A stretch of DNA of 37,969 bases, taken from the NCBI GenBank assembly GCA_003518045.1, contig DOZK01000021.1:8975-46943 (forward strand), given 5' to 3'. The translations under genes were made by a program, and so were the position numbers. Source of the DNA: Candidatus Nomurabacteria bacterium (lineage in GTDB: Bacteria > Patescibacteriota > Minisyncoccia > Phycocordibacterales > UBA5272). Of the stretch, positions 1 through 8,565 are shown one piece after another (the stretch's first letter is position 1; each line of letters begins with the position of its first letter). The notes beneath the pieces are model-generated. The model worked only from the letters and a program-made list of their open reading frames with translations, ran no database searches and was not told the origin of the DNA.

Positions 1-83
1 GTATTTGAACCTTTTTATGTCGTCGCTCGGACTAAATATAAAAGATTACTTTTCTGTTTAGCTCCTCGCTAGACAGAATAAAA
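1..83. repeat. Long dispersed repeat, copy 1 (cut by window start)
   Basis: This stretch matches 30387-30469 in the same orientation with only a few substitutions. The core is a near-palindrome: TAAATA and TATTTA arms, then AAAAG and CTTTT arms, around a short centre. The copy may extend left of base 1. Nothing in it looks coding. It is an intergenic repeat of unknown function. Confidence 0.85.
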
Positions 84-184
84 TAATGCCTTTAGTGTAT
101 CATAAAAAAAATCGAAAAACACAACGTCCAGACTTAAAAAACCTATTAATGTTATACTTTATAGTGTGTTGCGAAACCTCGACA

Positions 185-247
185 TGTCATTCCAAACTTG
201 ATTTGGAATCCAGTGGACACTGGATCCTGATTTTCATCAGGATGACA
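185..247. repeat. TGTCAT/ATGACA paired-hairpin repeat, copy 1
   Basis: The element opens with TGTCATTCC and closes with GGATGACA, so its ends are inverted repeats. Inside are two hairpins (TTCCAAA/TTTGGAA and CCTG/CAGG) meeting at an ATCCAGTG...CACTGGAT junction. Six other full or partial copies lie in this window (1062, 26797, 30236, 31575, 33329, 35092). The region 1-330 otherwise holds no gene I can support. Confidence 0.85.
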
Positions 248-330
248 AAAAGAAAACAAATACGCCCGGATTTCATAATTCAAAGTATTGTAATCTAATG
301 TCTACTACCTAATGTCTAAAATCTACCCCC

Positions 331-1029
331 ATGATCCCCAAAACTATTCACTATTGCTGGTTCGGCAAAAATCCAAAATCACCTGAAATTTTGGAGTGTA
401 TTTCCAGTTGGGAAAAATTATGCCCTGACTTTTCTATTATTGAATGGAATGAAAATAATTTTACTTATAATGAATATCCATTCACTGCTAAAATGTATAA
501 AGAAAAAAGATGGGCCTTCGTCGCTGATTATGTGAGATTACACGTACTTTATGAGCAAGGTGGATTTTATTTAGATACTGATATGCTACTACTGCAATCA
601 CTTTCTCCCCTCTCCGCAAACGATTGCGTTTTAGGTGAAGAAGAAGTTGGAATTATAAGTGCTGGCATGATTGGAGTCGCTCCACATCATCCATTTATTT
701 TAAATTGTAAAAATTATTATGATAACAATAGTAACGAATTAATTACTATTCCTCGAGTCCTTTCACAAGTTTTTAAAAATTACGAAAACAAATCATCACT
801 AACTGTTTTACCACCAAAAACATTTTATCCATTTGATAGTGAGCATATAAAAGAATGGCACGGGCAGGATTTAGGAAAGGATGTATTTGGTGTTCATCTT
901 TGGAATTATTCTTGGGGAAGTCCATTAAATAAATTTTTCAAAAAAATTGGTATTTATAGTTTTGGTGTAAAACTCACAGAATCCCTCGGTATAAAAAATT
1001 TTCTAAAAAAAATACTAGGGTTAATCTAG
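331..1029 (+). CDS. GT32-type glycosyltransferase
   Basis: A 232-residue cytoplasmic sugar transferase of the GT32 / capsular-polysaccharide type (Gly_transf_sug). The start MIPKTIHYCWFG is the typical family opening. The DxD metal and nucleotide-sugar motif is D82-T-D84 within GGFYLDTDMLLLQ, preceded by the usual ADYVRLHVLYEQGG segment. No membrane span is obvious; the C-terminus is basic and could touch the membrane. The ATG at 331 has no Shine-Dalgarno, but TAAAAT lies 8 nt upstream, which fits a leaderless start. It probably adds one sugar to the surface glycan built by the genes downstream. Donor and acceptor cannot be read from the sequence. Confidence 0.85.
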   Translation: MIPKTIHYCWFGKNPKSPEILECISSWEKLCPDFSIIEWNENNFTYNEYPFTAKMYKEKRWAFVADYVRLHVLYEQGGFYLDTDMLLLQSLSPLSANDCVLGEEEVGIISAGMIGVAPHHPFILNCKNYYDNNSNELITIPRVLSQVFKNYENKSSLTVLPPKTFYPFDSEHIKEWHGQDLGKDVFGVHLWNYSWGSPLNKFFKKIGIYSFGVKLTESLGIKNFLKKILGLI

Positions 1030-1061
1030 TTAATTTACTTTAAATTAAAAAACTCCTCGTA

Positions 1062-1141
1062 TGTCATTCCAAACTTGATTTGGAATCCAGTGTTATGCTT
1101 TAAAATACAAACACTGGATCCTGATTTTCATCAGGATGACA
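1062..1141. repeat. TGTCAT/ATGACA paired-hairpin repeat, copy 2
   Basis: Nearly identical to copy 1 at its two outer hairpins, but with a different, longer AT-rich centre (TGTTATGCTTTAAAATACAAACA, itself able to fold). The outer arms are conserved while the middle differs, as expected of a mobile or structurally constrained palindromic repeat. Confidence 0.85.
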
Positions 1142-1166
1142 ACCAAAAAATAAAGTTTTAAATTGC

Positions 1167-1190
1167 GAAAGCTCCCTTGCGGGAGCTTTC
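1167..1190. terminator. Hairpin, possible terminator of the GT32 gene
   Basis: A perfect 10-bp stem (GAAAGCTCCC / GGGAGCTTTC) with a TTGC loop lies 137 bp after the GT32 stop codon. The T-run after it is poor, so rho-independent termination is plausible but not certain. Confidence 0.45.
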
Positions 1191-1328
1191 TCGGAGCCCA
1201 AAGGCACTGTGTAATTATTATACCAGCAACAAACAATTTGTCATTTAATTAATCCAAAATAATAAAATTCGGACGAATTCATATACCCAAGTCAAGGTTT
1301 TCATCTAAATTTTATTAGTTGAGGCTAA

Positions 1329-1359
1329 ATGTATGCAAACATGTACATTTTGTATACAT
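1329..1359. promoter_or_regulatory. Imperfect palindrome upstream of fic
   Basis: ATGTATGCAAA (1329-1339) and TTTGTATACAT (1349-1359) are inverted repeats with one mismatch, around a 9-nt centre that is itself nearly palindromic. It sits in the otherwise gene-free 1030-1501 stretch. It may be a protein-binding site. I see no gene starting next to it. Confidence 0.3.
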
Positions 1360-1440
1360 TCTATAAAAGATGTACCCACACTCTCCTAAAGCCGAAAAAG
1401 TACCTTTTATCTCAATACCTTTTCATTTACTGCAATTTAC

Positions 1441-1484
1441 AAAGTTTATAAACTTTTGATTTTTTGACTAAGTTTATAAACTTT
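1441..1484. promoter_or_regulatory. Twin palindromic operators of the fic gene
   Basis: Two copies of the palindrome AAGTTTATAAACTT (1442-1455 and 1470-1483; the first extends to AAAGTTTATAAACTTT) lie with centres 28 bp apart. The second fills the spacer between the -35 and -10 boxes of the promoter just upstream of the HTH-Fic gene, the standard place for a repressor. The likely ligand is the gene's own N-terminal HTH domain. Binding is inferred. Confidence 0.65.
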
Positions 1485-1492
1485 GATAAACT
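1464..1492 (+). promoter_or_regulatory. Promoter of the fic gene
   Basis: TTGACT (1464-1469), a 17-bp spacer and TAAACT (1487-1492). The start codon is only 9 nt after the -10 box and no Shine-Dalgarno is present, so the mRNA should be leaderless or nearly so. Confidence 0.6.
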
Positions 1493-1501
1493 ATATACAT
1501 T

Positions 1502-2431
1502 ATGACAATTCAAGAAAAACTAAAAATAATCCAAAAAAATACTGGTTTTAATCAAACTGAACTAAGTCAAAAACTTGGTGTATCTTACGTGTCTTTTAGT
1601 AAATGGTGGAATGGCCATGCCTTACCACGAGAAAAAGCTTTGAACTCAATCGATGCATTATTTTTAGAAGTAACTGGACAGAAAACAATTCCGGAGGATT
1701 ACTTATCGGCAAAAAAACAAAATCTTTTAAATTATTCAAAAAAACATAGCAATATTATTAAAGAAATACTTTCCAGTCCAGACATTAGAGATCAGTTTAT
1801 GTTAAAACTAACATATCATTCAAATGGTATTGAAGGAAGTACCCTTACAGAGAATGATACCGCTGCCATACTTTTTGATAATGTAGCTCTACCCAATAAA
1901 ACACTAATCGAACAGCTTGAAGCAAAAAACCATCAAACCGCGCTTCTTTATCTATTTAATCACATTGCTAAAAATGGAAATATCAATGAAACCTTAATAT
2001 TAAAACTACATAGTATATTAATGAATGGCATTTATGAAGATGCTGGTTTTTATCGTAGACATAGTGTTCGTATTGTTGGAGCAGATATGCCAACAGCAAA
2101 TTATCTAAAGGTACCAGAACTAATGAAAAATTTAGTAAAAGATATAAATAAAATTAAAAAAGATTCTATATCACACACATCTATAATCCATAGTGTTTTT
2201 GAAAAAATACACCCCTTCCCTGATGGAAACGGGAGAATTGGTCGTTTGCTGATGAATGCCATGCTTTTAAAAACAAATATTGCTCCAGCAGTAATACATC
2301 AAAAAAATAAGAGGCTTTATTATACATATCTAAATAAGTCCCAAACTAAAGATGATTTTAGCCAATTAGAAGACTTCATATGTGATGCTATTTTAGATGG
2401 ATTTAAAATTTTAGAAAGAAATCTTAAATAA
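1502..2431 (+). CDS. HTH-Fic domain protein (putative AMP transferase)
   Basis: A 309-residue protein with an N-terminal Xre/Cro-like helix-turn-helix (about 1-58) and a C-terminal Fic domain. The Fic catalytic motif is complete: H237-PFPDGNGRIG-R248, with the His base, the acidic metal residue and both arginines. S107-xxx-E111-G112 matches the (S/T)xxxE(G/N) inhibitory helix and lies N-terminal to the Fic core, which suggests a class II, auto-inhibited enzyme. Fic proteins usually transfer AMP from ATP to a target protein; the target is unknown. It sits alone between two glycosyltransferase genes with its own promoter and two operators, so it looks like a self-regulated accessory module, possibly toxin-like. 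Confidence 0.88.
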   Translation: MTIQEKLKIIQKNTGFNQTELSQKLGVSYVSFSKWWNGHALPREKALNSIDALFLEVTGQKTIPEDYLSAKKQNLLNYSKKHSNIIKEILSSPDIRDQFMLKLTYHSNGIEGSTLTENDTAAILFDNVALPNKTLIEQLEAKNHQTALLYLFNHIAKNGNINETLILKLHSILMNGIYEDAGFYRRHSVRIVGADMPTANYLKVPELMKNLVKDINKIKKDSISHTSIIHSVFEKIHPFPDGNGRIGRLLMNAMLLKTNIAPAVIHQKNKRLYYTYLNKSQTKDDFSQLEDFICDAILDGFKILERNLK

Positions 2432-2455
2432 AAAAATAACTTTACCAACTATTAC

Positions 2456-3226
2456 ATGAAATTTTCTATAATCACCCCAACATATAAAAGAGCAGATAAA
2501 TTAATTCGTGCTGTTAATTCACTACGTAATCAAACTTTTGGTGATTGGGAAATGATTATAGTCAACGACTCTCCTACTGAACCAGGCTATGATAAATTTG
2601 AACAAGCAATAAATGACCCAAGAATTAGATATTTAAAAAATACAAAAAATGAAGGCGTTAATTATTCTAGAAACCGAGCGTTAGATGAAGTATCAATACA
2701 TAGCGATTGGACTATATTTCTTGATGATGATGATTATTTAGCACCAGACGCCTTAGAAACATTACACGAATTAATAAGAACTCATGGTGGTGTAAGTTGG
2801 TTTGTAACAAATCGTGCCTACAAAGATGGTACCCCTACTACGAATTTTCCAAAATCTGATAAAAAATATTCTTATGCTTTTGACTATTTAATTTTAAAAA
2901 GATGTAAGGGAGATGCGACTCATTGTATAGAAACAAAAAAACTTGGTGAGATTAGATTTTTAAAACATATAAAACAAGCTGAGGAATGGTTTTTCTTTTA
3001 TCAACTTGGTTTAAAAAATAAATTTTATTATCACGACCACAACAGCACTATTACCGATGGCTATAATGAAGCTACTGGTCTAAACTTCCGTAAAAGAAAT
3101 CGCAAAAACGAATTTAAGACAATTTTAGTAATTGCTTATGAGGGTGCCGTCAAAGGAATAATTTACCACCCCACTTTCCTAATTTATTTATTCATGCGCT
3201 TGGTTCGCATTATTGTTAAACGCTAG
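2456..3226 (+). CDS. GT2-family glycosyltransferase
   Basis: A 256-residue GT-A fold enzyme. MKFSIITPTYKRADKLIRAVNSL is the typical GT2 opening (nucleotide-binding strand, then helix), VNDSP follows at 37-40, and the metal-binding acidic cluster is D90-D93 in IFLDDDDYL. The last 20 residues are hydrophobic and basic, suggesting loose membrane contact. It lies 24 bp after fic and could be co-transcribed with it. It converges with the next gene, with one base between the two stop codons. Substrate unknown. Confidence 0.85.
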   Translation: MKFSIITPTYKRADKLIRAVNSLRNQTFGDWEMIIVNDSPTEPGYDKFEQAINDPRIRYLKNTKNEGVNYSRNRALDEVSIHSDWTIFLDDDDYLAPDALETLHELIRTHGGVSWFVTNRAYKDGTPTTNFPKSDKKYSYAFDYLILKRCKGDATHCIETKKLGEIRFLKHIKQAEEWFFFYQLGLKNKFYYHDHNSTITDGYNEATGLNFRKRNRKNEFKTILVIAYEGAVKGIIYHPTFLIYLFMRLVRIIVKR

Positions 3227-3227
3227 A

Positions 3228-4241
3228 TTATTGTGGAAGTTCCGCTTTCATTGGTATTCCGGCACTCTTTACATATCCCCCATACACTGCCTCTATAATT
3301 AATTTTACACGCTCAAAATATTTCCATGTTATTCCATATTTAAAAATACCAAGAATACAAAGTCCTAATATCCATATAAAAATACTCAACAATAAAGTAA
3401 TCTTCCACTGTGGACTATTTTCTCTTGAAATACGAACCATATTTCGAATACGATAATAAACTTTAAATGGACGGGTACTAGGATTAAATAATCCAAAAAT
3501 ATGTGAATCTCCAAAAGAAGAATCGATGTCGTGAATTACTGGTGAAGTAGAAACATATGATTTATAGCCGGCCTTTTTCACACCCCATGAATATGCAATA
3601 TCATCACCATATAAAACAAGAGACTTATCTGGTAGTGGAGCTTCACACACTGCTGTGATTGGCAAAAAAGCTCCCCCATAAATAAAACCAATGGTTGGAA
3701 TTATTGGAAGAAATGGACCACTCCTTTTATTATTAATATCTGATACTAATTTTATAAAATTAATAACTTTTTCAAAACTAAAAACTTCAAAAAAAGTTCC
3801 TTTTGGATTAAGGTCTCTCAAAGATGGTTTATAAAAATATTCCTGACTCCCAGAAAGGTCTACTCTATTTCCCATAAGTACAATTTTATCCCCTTTAAGA
3901 AAGTTCTTTTTAATATCTAAAAATCTATCAATAGCCCCCACTTCTGGGACATTGTCATCATCTAGTAGAAAAACGAAATCGCAATCTATGTCACGGACAG
4001 CCTTTAACCCAGCATGAAAGCCACCTGCTGATCCAAGATTTTTATCATGTCTAATGATTAAAACTTTCTCACCATAAATTTTTACACCATCTTCAATTTC
4101 TTTTTGATTTCTTGAACCATTGTCAACAATAATAAACTTTACAACATGCACATCATTAATGACCGAATTAATGACTTGAGATAAAAAATCCCATCTTTTT
4201 CCATAAGTAACTGTAACAACGGCAACTTTTGTATTAGACAT
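3228..4241 (-). CDS. GT2-family glycosyltransferase, rhamnosyl/galactofuranosyl-like
   Basis: A 337-residue GT2 enzyme and the last gene of the rfb operon, 3 bp after rfbA. VAVVTVTYGKR (6-16), VDNGS (39-43), NLGSAGGFHAGL (68-79) and the DDD cluster D94-D96 are the usual features of rhamnosyl- or galactofuranosyl-type transferases. A hydrophobic stretch near the C-terminus (LLLSIFIWILGLCILGIF) should anchor it to the inner face of the membrane. Its place right after the dTDP-rhamnose genes makes a rhamnosyltransferase the best guess, but the sequence alone cannot prove the sugar. Confidence 0.82.
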   Translation of the reverse strand: MSNTKVAVVTVTYGKRWDFLSQVINSVINDVHVVKFIIVDNGSRNQKEIEDGVKIYGEKVLIIRHDKNLGSAGGFHAGLKAVRDIDCDFVFLLDDDNVPEVGAIDRFLDIKKNFLKGDKIVLMGNRVDLSGSQEYFYKPSLRDLNPKGTFFEVFSFEKVINFIKLVSDINNKRSGPFLPIIPTIGFIYGGAFLPITAVCEAPLPDKSLVLYGDDIAYSWGVKKAGYKSYVSTSPVIHDIDSSFGDSHIFGLFNPSTRPFKVYYRIRNMVRISRENSPQWKITLLLSIFIWILGLCILGIFKYGITWKYFERVKLIIEAVYGGYVKSAGIPMKAELPQ

Positions 4242-4244
4242 GAT

Positions 4245-4970
4245 TTAAATAATTAAATTCTTATGCAACTTTTCTTGAGCAAGCAAATTTGCTTTAACTA
4301 AAGAATCAAATGTCCCTGCATCAATCCACTCACCATTAATGACTCTCACATCTAGCTCTCCGTTATCTAAATATCTTTTATGTAAATCAACAATTTCGAG
4401 CTCACCTCTTTCGCTTGGTTTTGATTCTTTTGCAAATTGCACAATTCTAGAATCATAAATATAAACACCTGGAATTGCAAAATTACTTTTTGGATTTTTT
4501 GGTTTTTCTTCTATAGAAATTACTTTCATATCTTTATCAAATTCGACCACACCAAAACGCTCTGGGTCCTTAACTTCTTTTGCAAAAATCCTCGCCCCTT
4601 TTTTGAAAGAAGAAATATGTTCCGTTAAATCTTCTTCAAAAATATTATCCCCTAGTATCATAACTACGTCGTCCCCCTGTAAAAAGGTTTCGCCGATAAT
4701 AAAAGCCTCACTTAATCCCTTTGGACTATCTTGTATTTCATAAGTAAACTTAACACCCCATTCCTTACCTGAACCCAAAAGATTAAGATAATCCCCGGCT
4801 CTTTCTGGAGCTACTATTATTAAAATTTCTTTTATACCAGCCTTTATAAGAATATTCAACGGATAAAAAATCATTGGCCTATTATAAATAGGAAGCAACT
4901 GTTTAGAAGTAACAGCTGTTAATGGATACAATCTAGTCCCTTTTCCGCCTGATAAAATAATACCTTTCAT
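4245..4970 (-). CDS. rfbA: Glucose-1-phosphate thymidylyltransferase (RmlA)
   Basis: First enzyme of dTDP-L-rhamnose synthesis: glucose-1-phosphate + dTTP gives dTDP-glucose + PPi. The pyrophosphorylase signature GGKGTRLYPLT...SKQLLPI is complete at residues 8-28, and LGDNIFEED holds the metal-binding Asp. At 241 residues it is shorter than the roughly 290-residue enterobacterial enzyme and lacks the extra C-terminal part, as in many compact homologues. AAGG lies 3 nt before the ATG, a weak and rather close ribosome site. It lies 13 bp after rfbD in the operon. Confidence 0.93.
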   Translation of the reverse strand: MKGIILSGGKGTRLYPLTAVTSKQLLPIYNRPMIFYPLNILIKAGIKEILIIVAPERAGDYLNLLGSGKEWGVKFTYEIQDSPKGLSEAFIIGETFLQGDDVVMILGDNIFEEDLTEHISSFKKGARIFAKEVKDPERFGVVEFDKDMKVISIEEKPKNPKSNFAIPGVYIYDSRIVQFAKESKPSERGELEIVDLHKRYLDNGELDVRVINGEWIDAGTFDSLVKANLLAQEKLHKNLII

Positions 4971-4983
4971 AAGCCTTATCTTA

Positions 4984-5868
4984 CTACTTTAAATCAATAA
5001 AGTCATTACTTGAAACGAAGTCCTTAAGCGCTTCTTTTAGCGGATGCAACACTGGACGCTTGGTATTTTTTAACACAGAAAATGCTGGGCGTTTAGCATT
5101 ACGTAAAATCGCATTACCATGTATTGGATTAATTTCAGTGTCATGGGCAATTATCTTAAATAATAATCTAAGTCCTTGATACCATGATTCTTCACCCTCA
5201 TTTATTAAATGATAAATACCGTAGTTACATTTATCTTCAATGAGTGATTTTGTAGCCTTTGCCAAATCAGGCGCATAAGTAAAACAGCTTATTTCATCAT
5301 CAACTACATTCAAAGATTTTTGAGAATGTGAGAGATGAAGCATAACTTCAAAGAAACTTTTCTTGCCAGTTACCCCTCTTTGTTTTGAAAATAATCTTGA
5401 TAATCTAATTATGTAAAACTTTTCACTAAAATTTTTGACAGCCTCTTCTCCTAAATATTTAGAAACGGCATATTTACAATTTGGAATTGGAATAATGTCT
5501 TCGGAAAATCCTCCTTCGATTTTTTCATTTTTACCAAATACATAATCAGTAGAATAATGTACAAAAGTAATTCCTAATTCTTTAGAAATTTTTGCAATGG
5601 CTTCCGGCACATCTTTATTTAATAAAATAGCTTTTGCATATTCTACTTCATCATCTTCACAATCATCGACTGAATTATAAGCAACTGTGTTTAAAATATA
5701 TTCCGGAGACAATTCTTTTATTTTTTGATTAAGCAATAAAATGTCTGTAACATCTATATCTTTATGGGACCATGTTGTTACAGAATATTTTTTATCACCA
5801 TTAAATAAATCAACTAACTCTTTGCCTAAAGTTCCAGTACTACCTAAAATAAGAATTTTTATAGGCAT
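4984..5868 (-). CDS. rfbD: dTDP-4-dehydrorhamnose reductase (RmlD)
   Basis: Last step of dTDP-L-rhamnose synthesis: NAD(P)H reduction of dTDP-4-keto-rhamnose. It is an extended SDR of 294 residues. The dinucleotide motif GSTGTLG is at 9-15, STDYVFG at 106-112, and the catalytic pair is Y133-xxx-K137 in YAVSK. The start overlaps the end of rfbB by 10 bp, so translation is probably coupled. The order rfbC-B-D-A keeps all four pathway enzymes in one transcript. Confidence 0.92.
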   Translation of the reverse strand: MPIKILILGSTGTLGKELVDLFNGDKKYSVTTWSHKDIDVTDILLLNQKIKELSPEYILNTVAYNSVDDCEDDEVEYAKAILLNKDVPEAIAKISKELGITFVHYSTDYVFGKNEKIEGGFSEDIIPIPNCKYAVSKYLGEEAVKNFSEKFYIIRLSRLFSKQRGVTGKKSFFEVMLHLSHSQKSLNVVDDEISCFTYAPDLAKATKSLIEDKCNYGIYHLINEGEESWYQGLRLLFKIIAHDTEINPIHGNAILRNAKRPAFSVLKNTKRPVLHPLKEALKDFVSSNDFIDLK

Positions 5869-6833
5869 AAATTATTTTTTAATTTCCACCAAATTTCATT
5901 TTCTTTATACCATTCTATAGTTTTTTGAAGACCATCTTCAAATTTTATTTCTGGCTCCCACCCTAATTCATTTTTAATTTTCTCATATGAAATAGCATAT
6001 CTTCTATCATGACCGGCTCTATCTTCTACATTTTCTATAAAACTTTCGTCTTTTCCCATTAAAGAAAGAATTGTTTTTATAACGTCAATATTTTTCTTTT
6101 CACTATTACCACCGACACAATAAACCTCGCCTATCTTACCGTCATGCAAAATAATATCAATTGCGCGACAGTGATCTTCTACATAAAGCCAATCGCGAAT
6201 TTGTAGCCCATCTCCATAAACAGGAATTTTTTTATTTTCTAAAATATTAGTAATTGCAAGTGATATTAACTTTTCAGGAAATTGATAAGGCCCGTAATTA
6301 TTTGAACAATTAGAAATTGTAACCGGCAATCCATAAGTATGATAATAGGCCATAACCAAATGGTCGGACGACGCTTTAGAAGCACTGTATGGACTACGAG
6401 GGTCATAATTACTTATTTCATTGAAAGGCTTATCGCTATCATTTAATTGTCCGAAAACCTCATCAGTGGAAATATGATGGAAACGTTTATTCCCATGATT
6501 TCTAGCTGATTCTAGTAAAGTAAAAGTTCCAACTATATTTGTTTGAATAAAATTCACAGCATTACTTATTGACCTATCTACATGGGACTCCGCTGCGAAA
6601 TGTACAATAGCCCCGCATTCGCTCACTAAATTATCAACAAGATTTTTATCACAAATATTTCCATGTACAAATCTATATCTACTATCTCCACCCCACTCTT
6701 TCAGTGAATCTTTATCACCAGCATAGGTAAGCGCGTCCAAATTAATAACTTCGTAATCTTTATATTTATTTAAAATAAAATGTATAAAGTTAGATCCGAT
6801 AAATCCCGCTCCACCTGTTACAAGTATTTTCAT
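5859..6833 (-). CDS. rfbB: dTDP-glucose 4,6-dehydratase (RmlB)
   Basis: Second step of dTDP-rhamnose synthesis: NAD+-dependent conversion of dTDP-glucose to dTDP-4-keto-6-deoxyglucose. It has 324 residues. GGAGFIGSN (7-15) binds NAD, T123-D124-E125 is the dehydratase triad (STDEVFG), and Y149-xxx-K153 is the SDR pair (YSASK). YVEDHCRAI near 226 is typical of the family. It starts 4 bp after rfbC. Confidence 0.95.
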   Translation of the reverse strand: MKILVTGGAGFIGSNFIHFILNKYKDYEVINLDALTYAGDKDSLKEWGGDSRYRFVHGNICDKNLVDNLVSECGAIVHFAAESHVDRSISNAVNFIQTNIVGTFTLLESARNHGNKRFHHISTDEVFGQLNDSDKPFNEISNYDPRSPYSASKASSDHLVMAYYHTYGLPVTISNCSNNYGPYQFPEKLISLAITNILENKKIPVYGDGLQIRDWLYVEDHCRAIDIILHDGKIGEVYCVGGNSEKKNIDVIKTILSLMGKDESFIENVEDRAGHDRRYAISYEKIKNELGWEPEIKFEDGLQKTIEWYKENEIWWKLKNNLCL

Positions 6834-6837
6834 AATA

Positions 6838-7389
6838 TTAAATAATTCCTATTTTACTTTTAAGCACTTTAAAAGAATCCTGCACCTTATCTTTTTCACT
6901 AATTATTTTTTCACCATCTGGCCAAGTAATAGATATTTCTTCGTCATTCCACAATAGTCCTCCTTCACTTTCTTTATTCCACACTTCAGTACATTTGTAT
7001 GAAAAAATAGTATTATCAACGAGCGACATAAATCCATGAGCAAATCCAGCAGGGATAAAAACCTGTTTTTTATTTTCTTCAGAAAGTTCACAAGAAAAAT
7101 ATTTTCCAAAAGTAGGAGAATCTTTTCTTATATCAACTGCAACATCAAACACCTTTCCGCGAAGTACAGAAACTAATTTCCCTTGAGCGTGTGGTGTACT
7201 TTGAAAATGAAGTCCCCGAACTACACCCTTCTTTGAAACAGATATATTATCTTGTACAAAATTATCTGATATTCCGAGAGTTTTATAAAAATTCTCATTA
7301 TAAGACTCCATAAAATAACCACGTTCGTCAAAAAACGCTTTTAATTCAACTATAAATAATCCCTCAAAATCTGTTTTTATCACTTCCAT
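6838..7389 (-). CDS. rfbC: dTDP-4-dehydrorhamnose 3,5-epimerase (RmlC)
   Basis: Third step of dTDP-rhamnose synthesis: 3,5-epimerisation of the 4-keto sugar. A cupin-fold protein of 183 residues, the normal family length. RGLHFQ places the catalytic His at 61, with K71 close after it and FIPAGFAHGF further on. It is the first gene of the rfb operon. TATAAT at 7399-7404 ends 9 nt before the ATG and there is no Shine-Dalgarno. Confidence 0.95.
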   Translation of the reverse strand: MEVIKTDFEGLFIVELKAFFDERGYFMESYNENFYKTLGISDNFVQDNISVSKKGVVRGLHFQSTPHAQGKLVSVLRGKVFDVAVDIRKDSPTFGKYFSCELSEENKKQVFIPAGFAHGFMSLVDNTIFSYKCTEVWNKESEGGLLWNDEEISITWPDGEKIISEKDKVQDSFKVLKSKIGII

Positions 7390-7398
7390 ATTGATATG

Positions 7399-7404
7399 AT
7401 TATA
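7399..7404 (-). promoter_or_regulatory. -10 box of the rfb operon
   Basis: A consensus TATAAT on the minus strand ends 9 nt before the rfbC start codon. The -35 region is weak. The position predicts a leader of only a few bases. Confidence 0.55.
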
Positions 7405-7432
7405 CTACGAATTGCAAAACAAGGTTTTAGGA

Positions 7433-8560
7433 TTAAATATTTAAAAAATTATTTTTACTGTTTTTAATCAAATCCCTAATAGCTTTTTCATCTATGTAAT
7501 ACCTAAGCTCTTTATCATTTTCCACCATAAAAAGTATCATACGAGCATACATTTTGTCTGTACCATGAATTTCATCAACGAATTCTGTGTCTTTTCCTCC
7601 AAAAGAAAGTGTCGACGAAAAATCGAAAAATAAGGCATTGTTTTTTCTAAAAATATCTTGTTCTTTTTTTATATTATCAATAACCATCTCTTTATAAATA
7701 CCACTTCCCTCATACATTTGACTATAAACAGATTGTGGGAAAGGTGGCGCAAACCCAACAACAAGTATCCCCTTTTCTTGACAGAGTTTTAAAAATAATG
7801 AGAGTTTTTTCAAATTTTCTTCTAAGATTTTATTTTTAGAATTATAATTCTGATTATTTTCTTTTTTTATTACACCTACTTTTTCTTGTATACGTTTATT
7901 AACATCCTCGATTAAATTTTTATTAGTCTGTGCTTCAAAATACCTATAGCTTCCATCATATCGAAAACCATCACCATTTATAAGAGCGGATATCCCTATA
8001 TTATGATTTTCTTTTGAATTATTTATTAAGGTATTTAAATTAAATTTGTGAGAAAAATAATCAAGATACATTCTTCTAGACATAAAAGAAAAAGTGTCTA
8101 TCATTCTTTTAGGAAACAATAGCTCTTTTTTATCACTATTCTTGTTTAAATCTTCATATAACATTTCCTGGTCTAAGCCAAAAAAAATAACTTTTAAATT
8201 ACTATTATTTGGTAAATCATTAACGAATTTCTCTGCATCGTTTAAAGACCTAACAGCACCCCCAGCATTTACAAAAGAATTTGGCTTAATAAAAAACTCC
8301 TTTCTTATTTCCATAACTCGTGATGTGCCTAATGCAATCACATTTCCATTTTGTTCCCTAAAAAGAAGATTTTTATATGGGAAAAATAAAGTTGAGACAT
8401 AGGAAAATCCAAAAATAGTTTGAGAGAACTCTTTCTGAGTTGCCACAACTTCTTTTATTGAATAAAATTCTCTTCCATAAAAAATTACCATTGCAGGGAA
8501 AATAAAAAGTAAAATTATTGGAAAAAGAAATATAATAATTTTTTTAATAAAAACTATCAT
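7433..8560 (-). CDS. Membrane-anchored SGNH-like protein (partner of MBOAT 1)
   Basis: About 375 residues. I choose the start at 8560 (MIVFIKKIIIF...), 5 bp after the MBOAT stop, because a longer reading would overlap that gene by 79 bp. A hydrophobic N-terminus (about 4-27) anchors it, with the rest outside. ALGTSR puts a candidate SGNH serine at 80, and D329-E-I-H332 (DEIHGTD) matches the C-terminal DxxH. This resembles the AlgJ/AlgX/DltD-type proteins that work beside MBOAT acyltransferases. It probably completes transfer of an acyl group to an exported glycan. The family link rests on context and motifs; overall similarity is low. Last gene of the 11-gene operon. Confidence 0.62.
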   Translation of the reverse strand: MIVFIKKIIIFLFPIILLFIFPAMVIFYGREFYSIKEVVATQKEFSQTIFGFSYVSTLFFPYKNLLFREQNGNVIALGTSRVMEIRKEFFIKPNSFVNAGGAVRSLNDAEKFVNDLPNNSNLKVIFFGLDQEMLYEDLNKNSDKKELLFPKRMIDTFSFMSRRMYLDYFSHKFNLNTLINNSKENHNIGISALINGDGFRYDGSYRYFEAQTNKNLIEDVNKRIQEKVGVIKKENNQNYNSKNKILEENLKKLSLFLKLCQEKGILVVGFAPPFPQSVYSQMYEGSGIYKEMVIDNIKKEQDIFRKNNALFFDFSSTLSFGGKDTEFVDEIHGTDKMYARMILFMVENDKELRYYIDEKAIRDLIKNSKNNFLNI

Positions 8561-8565
8561 ACAAA

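Noticed and set aside
86..298. A 70-codon reading frame on the plus strand
   Set aside because: It runs through the TGTCAT/ATGACA repeat, has no ribosome site or family likeness, and its peptide reflects repeat sequence.
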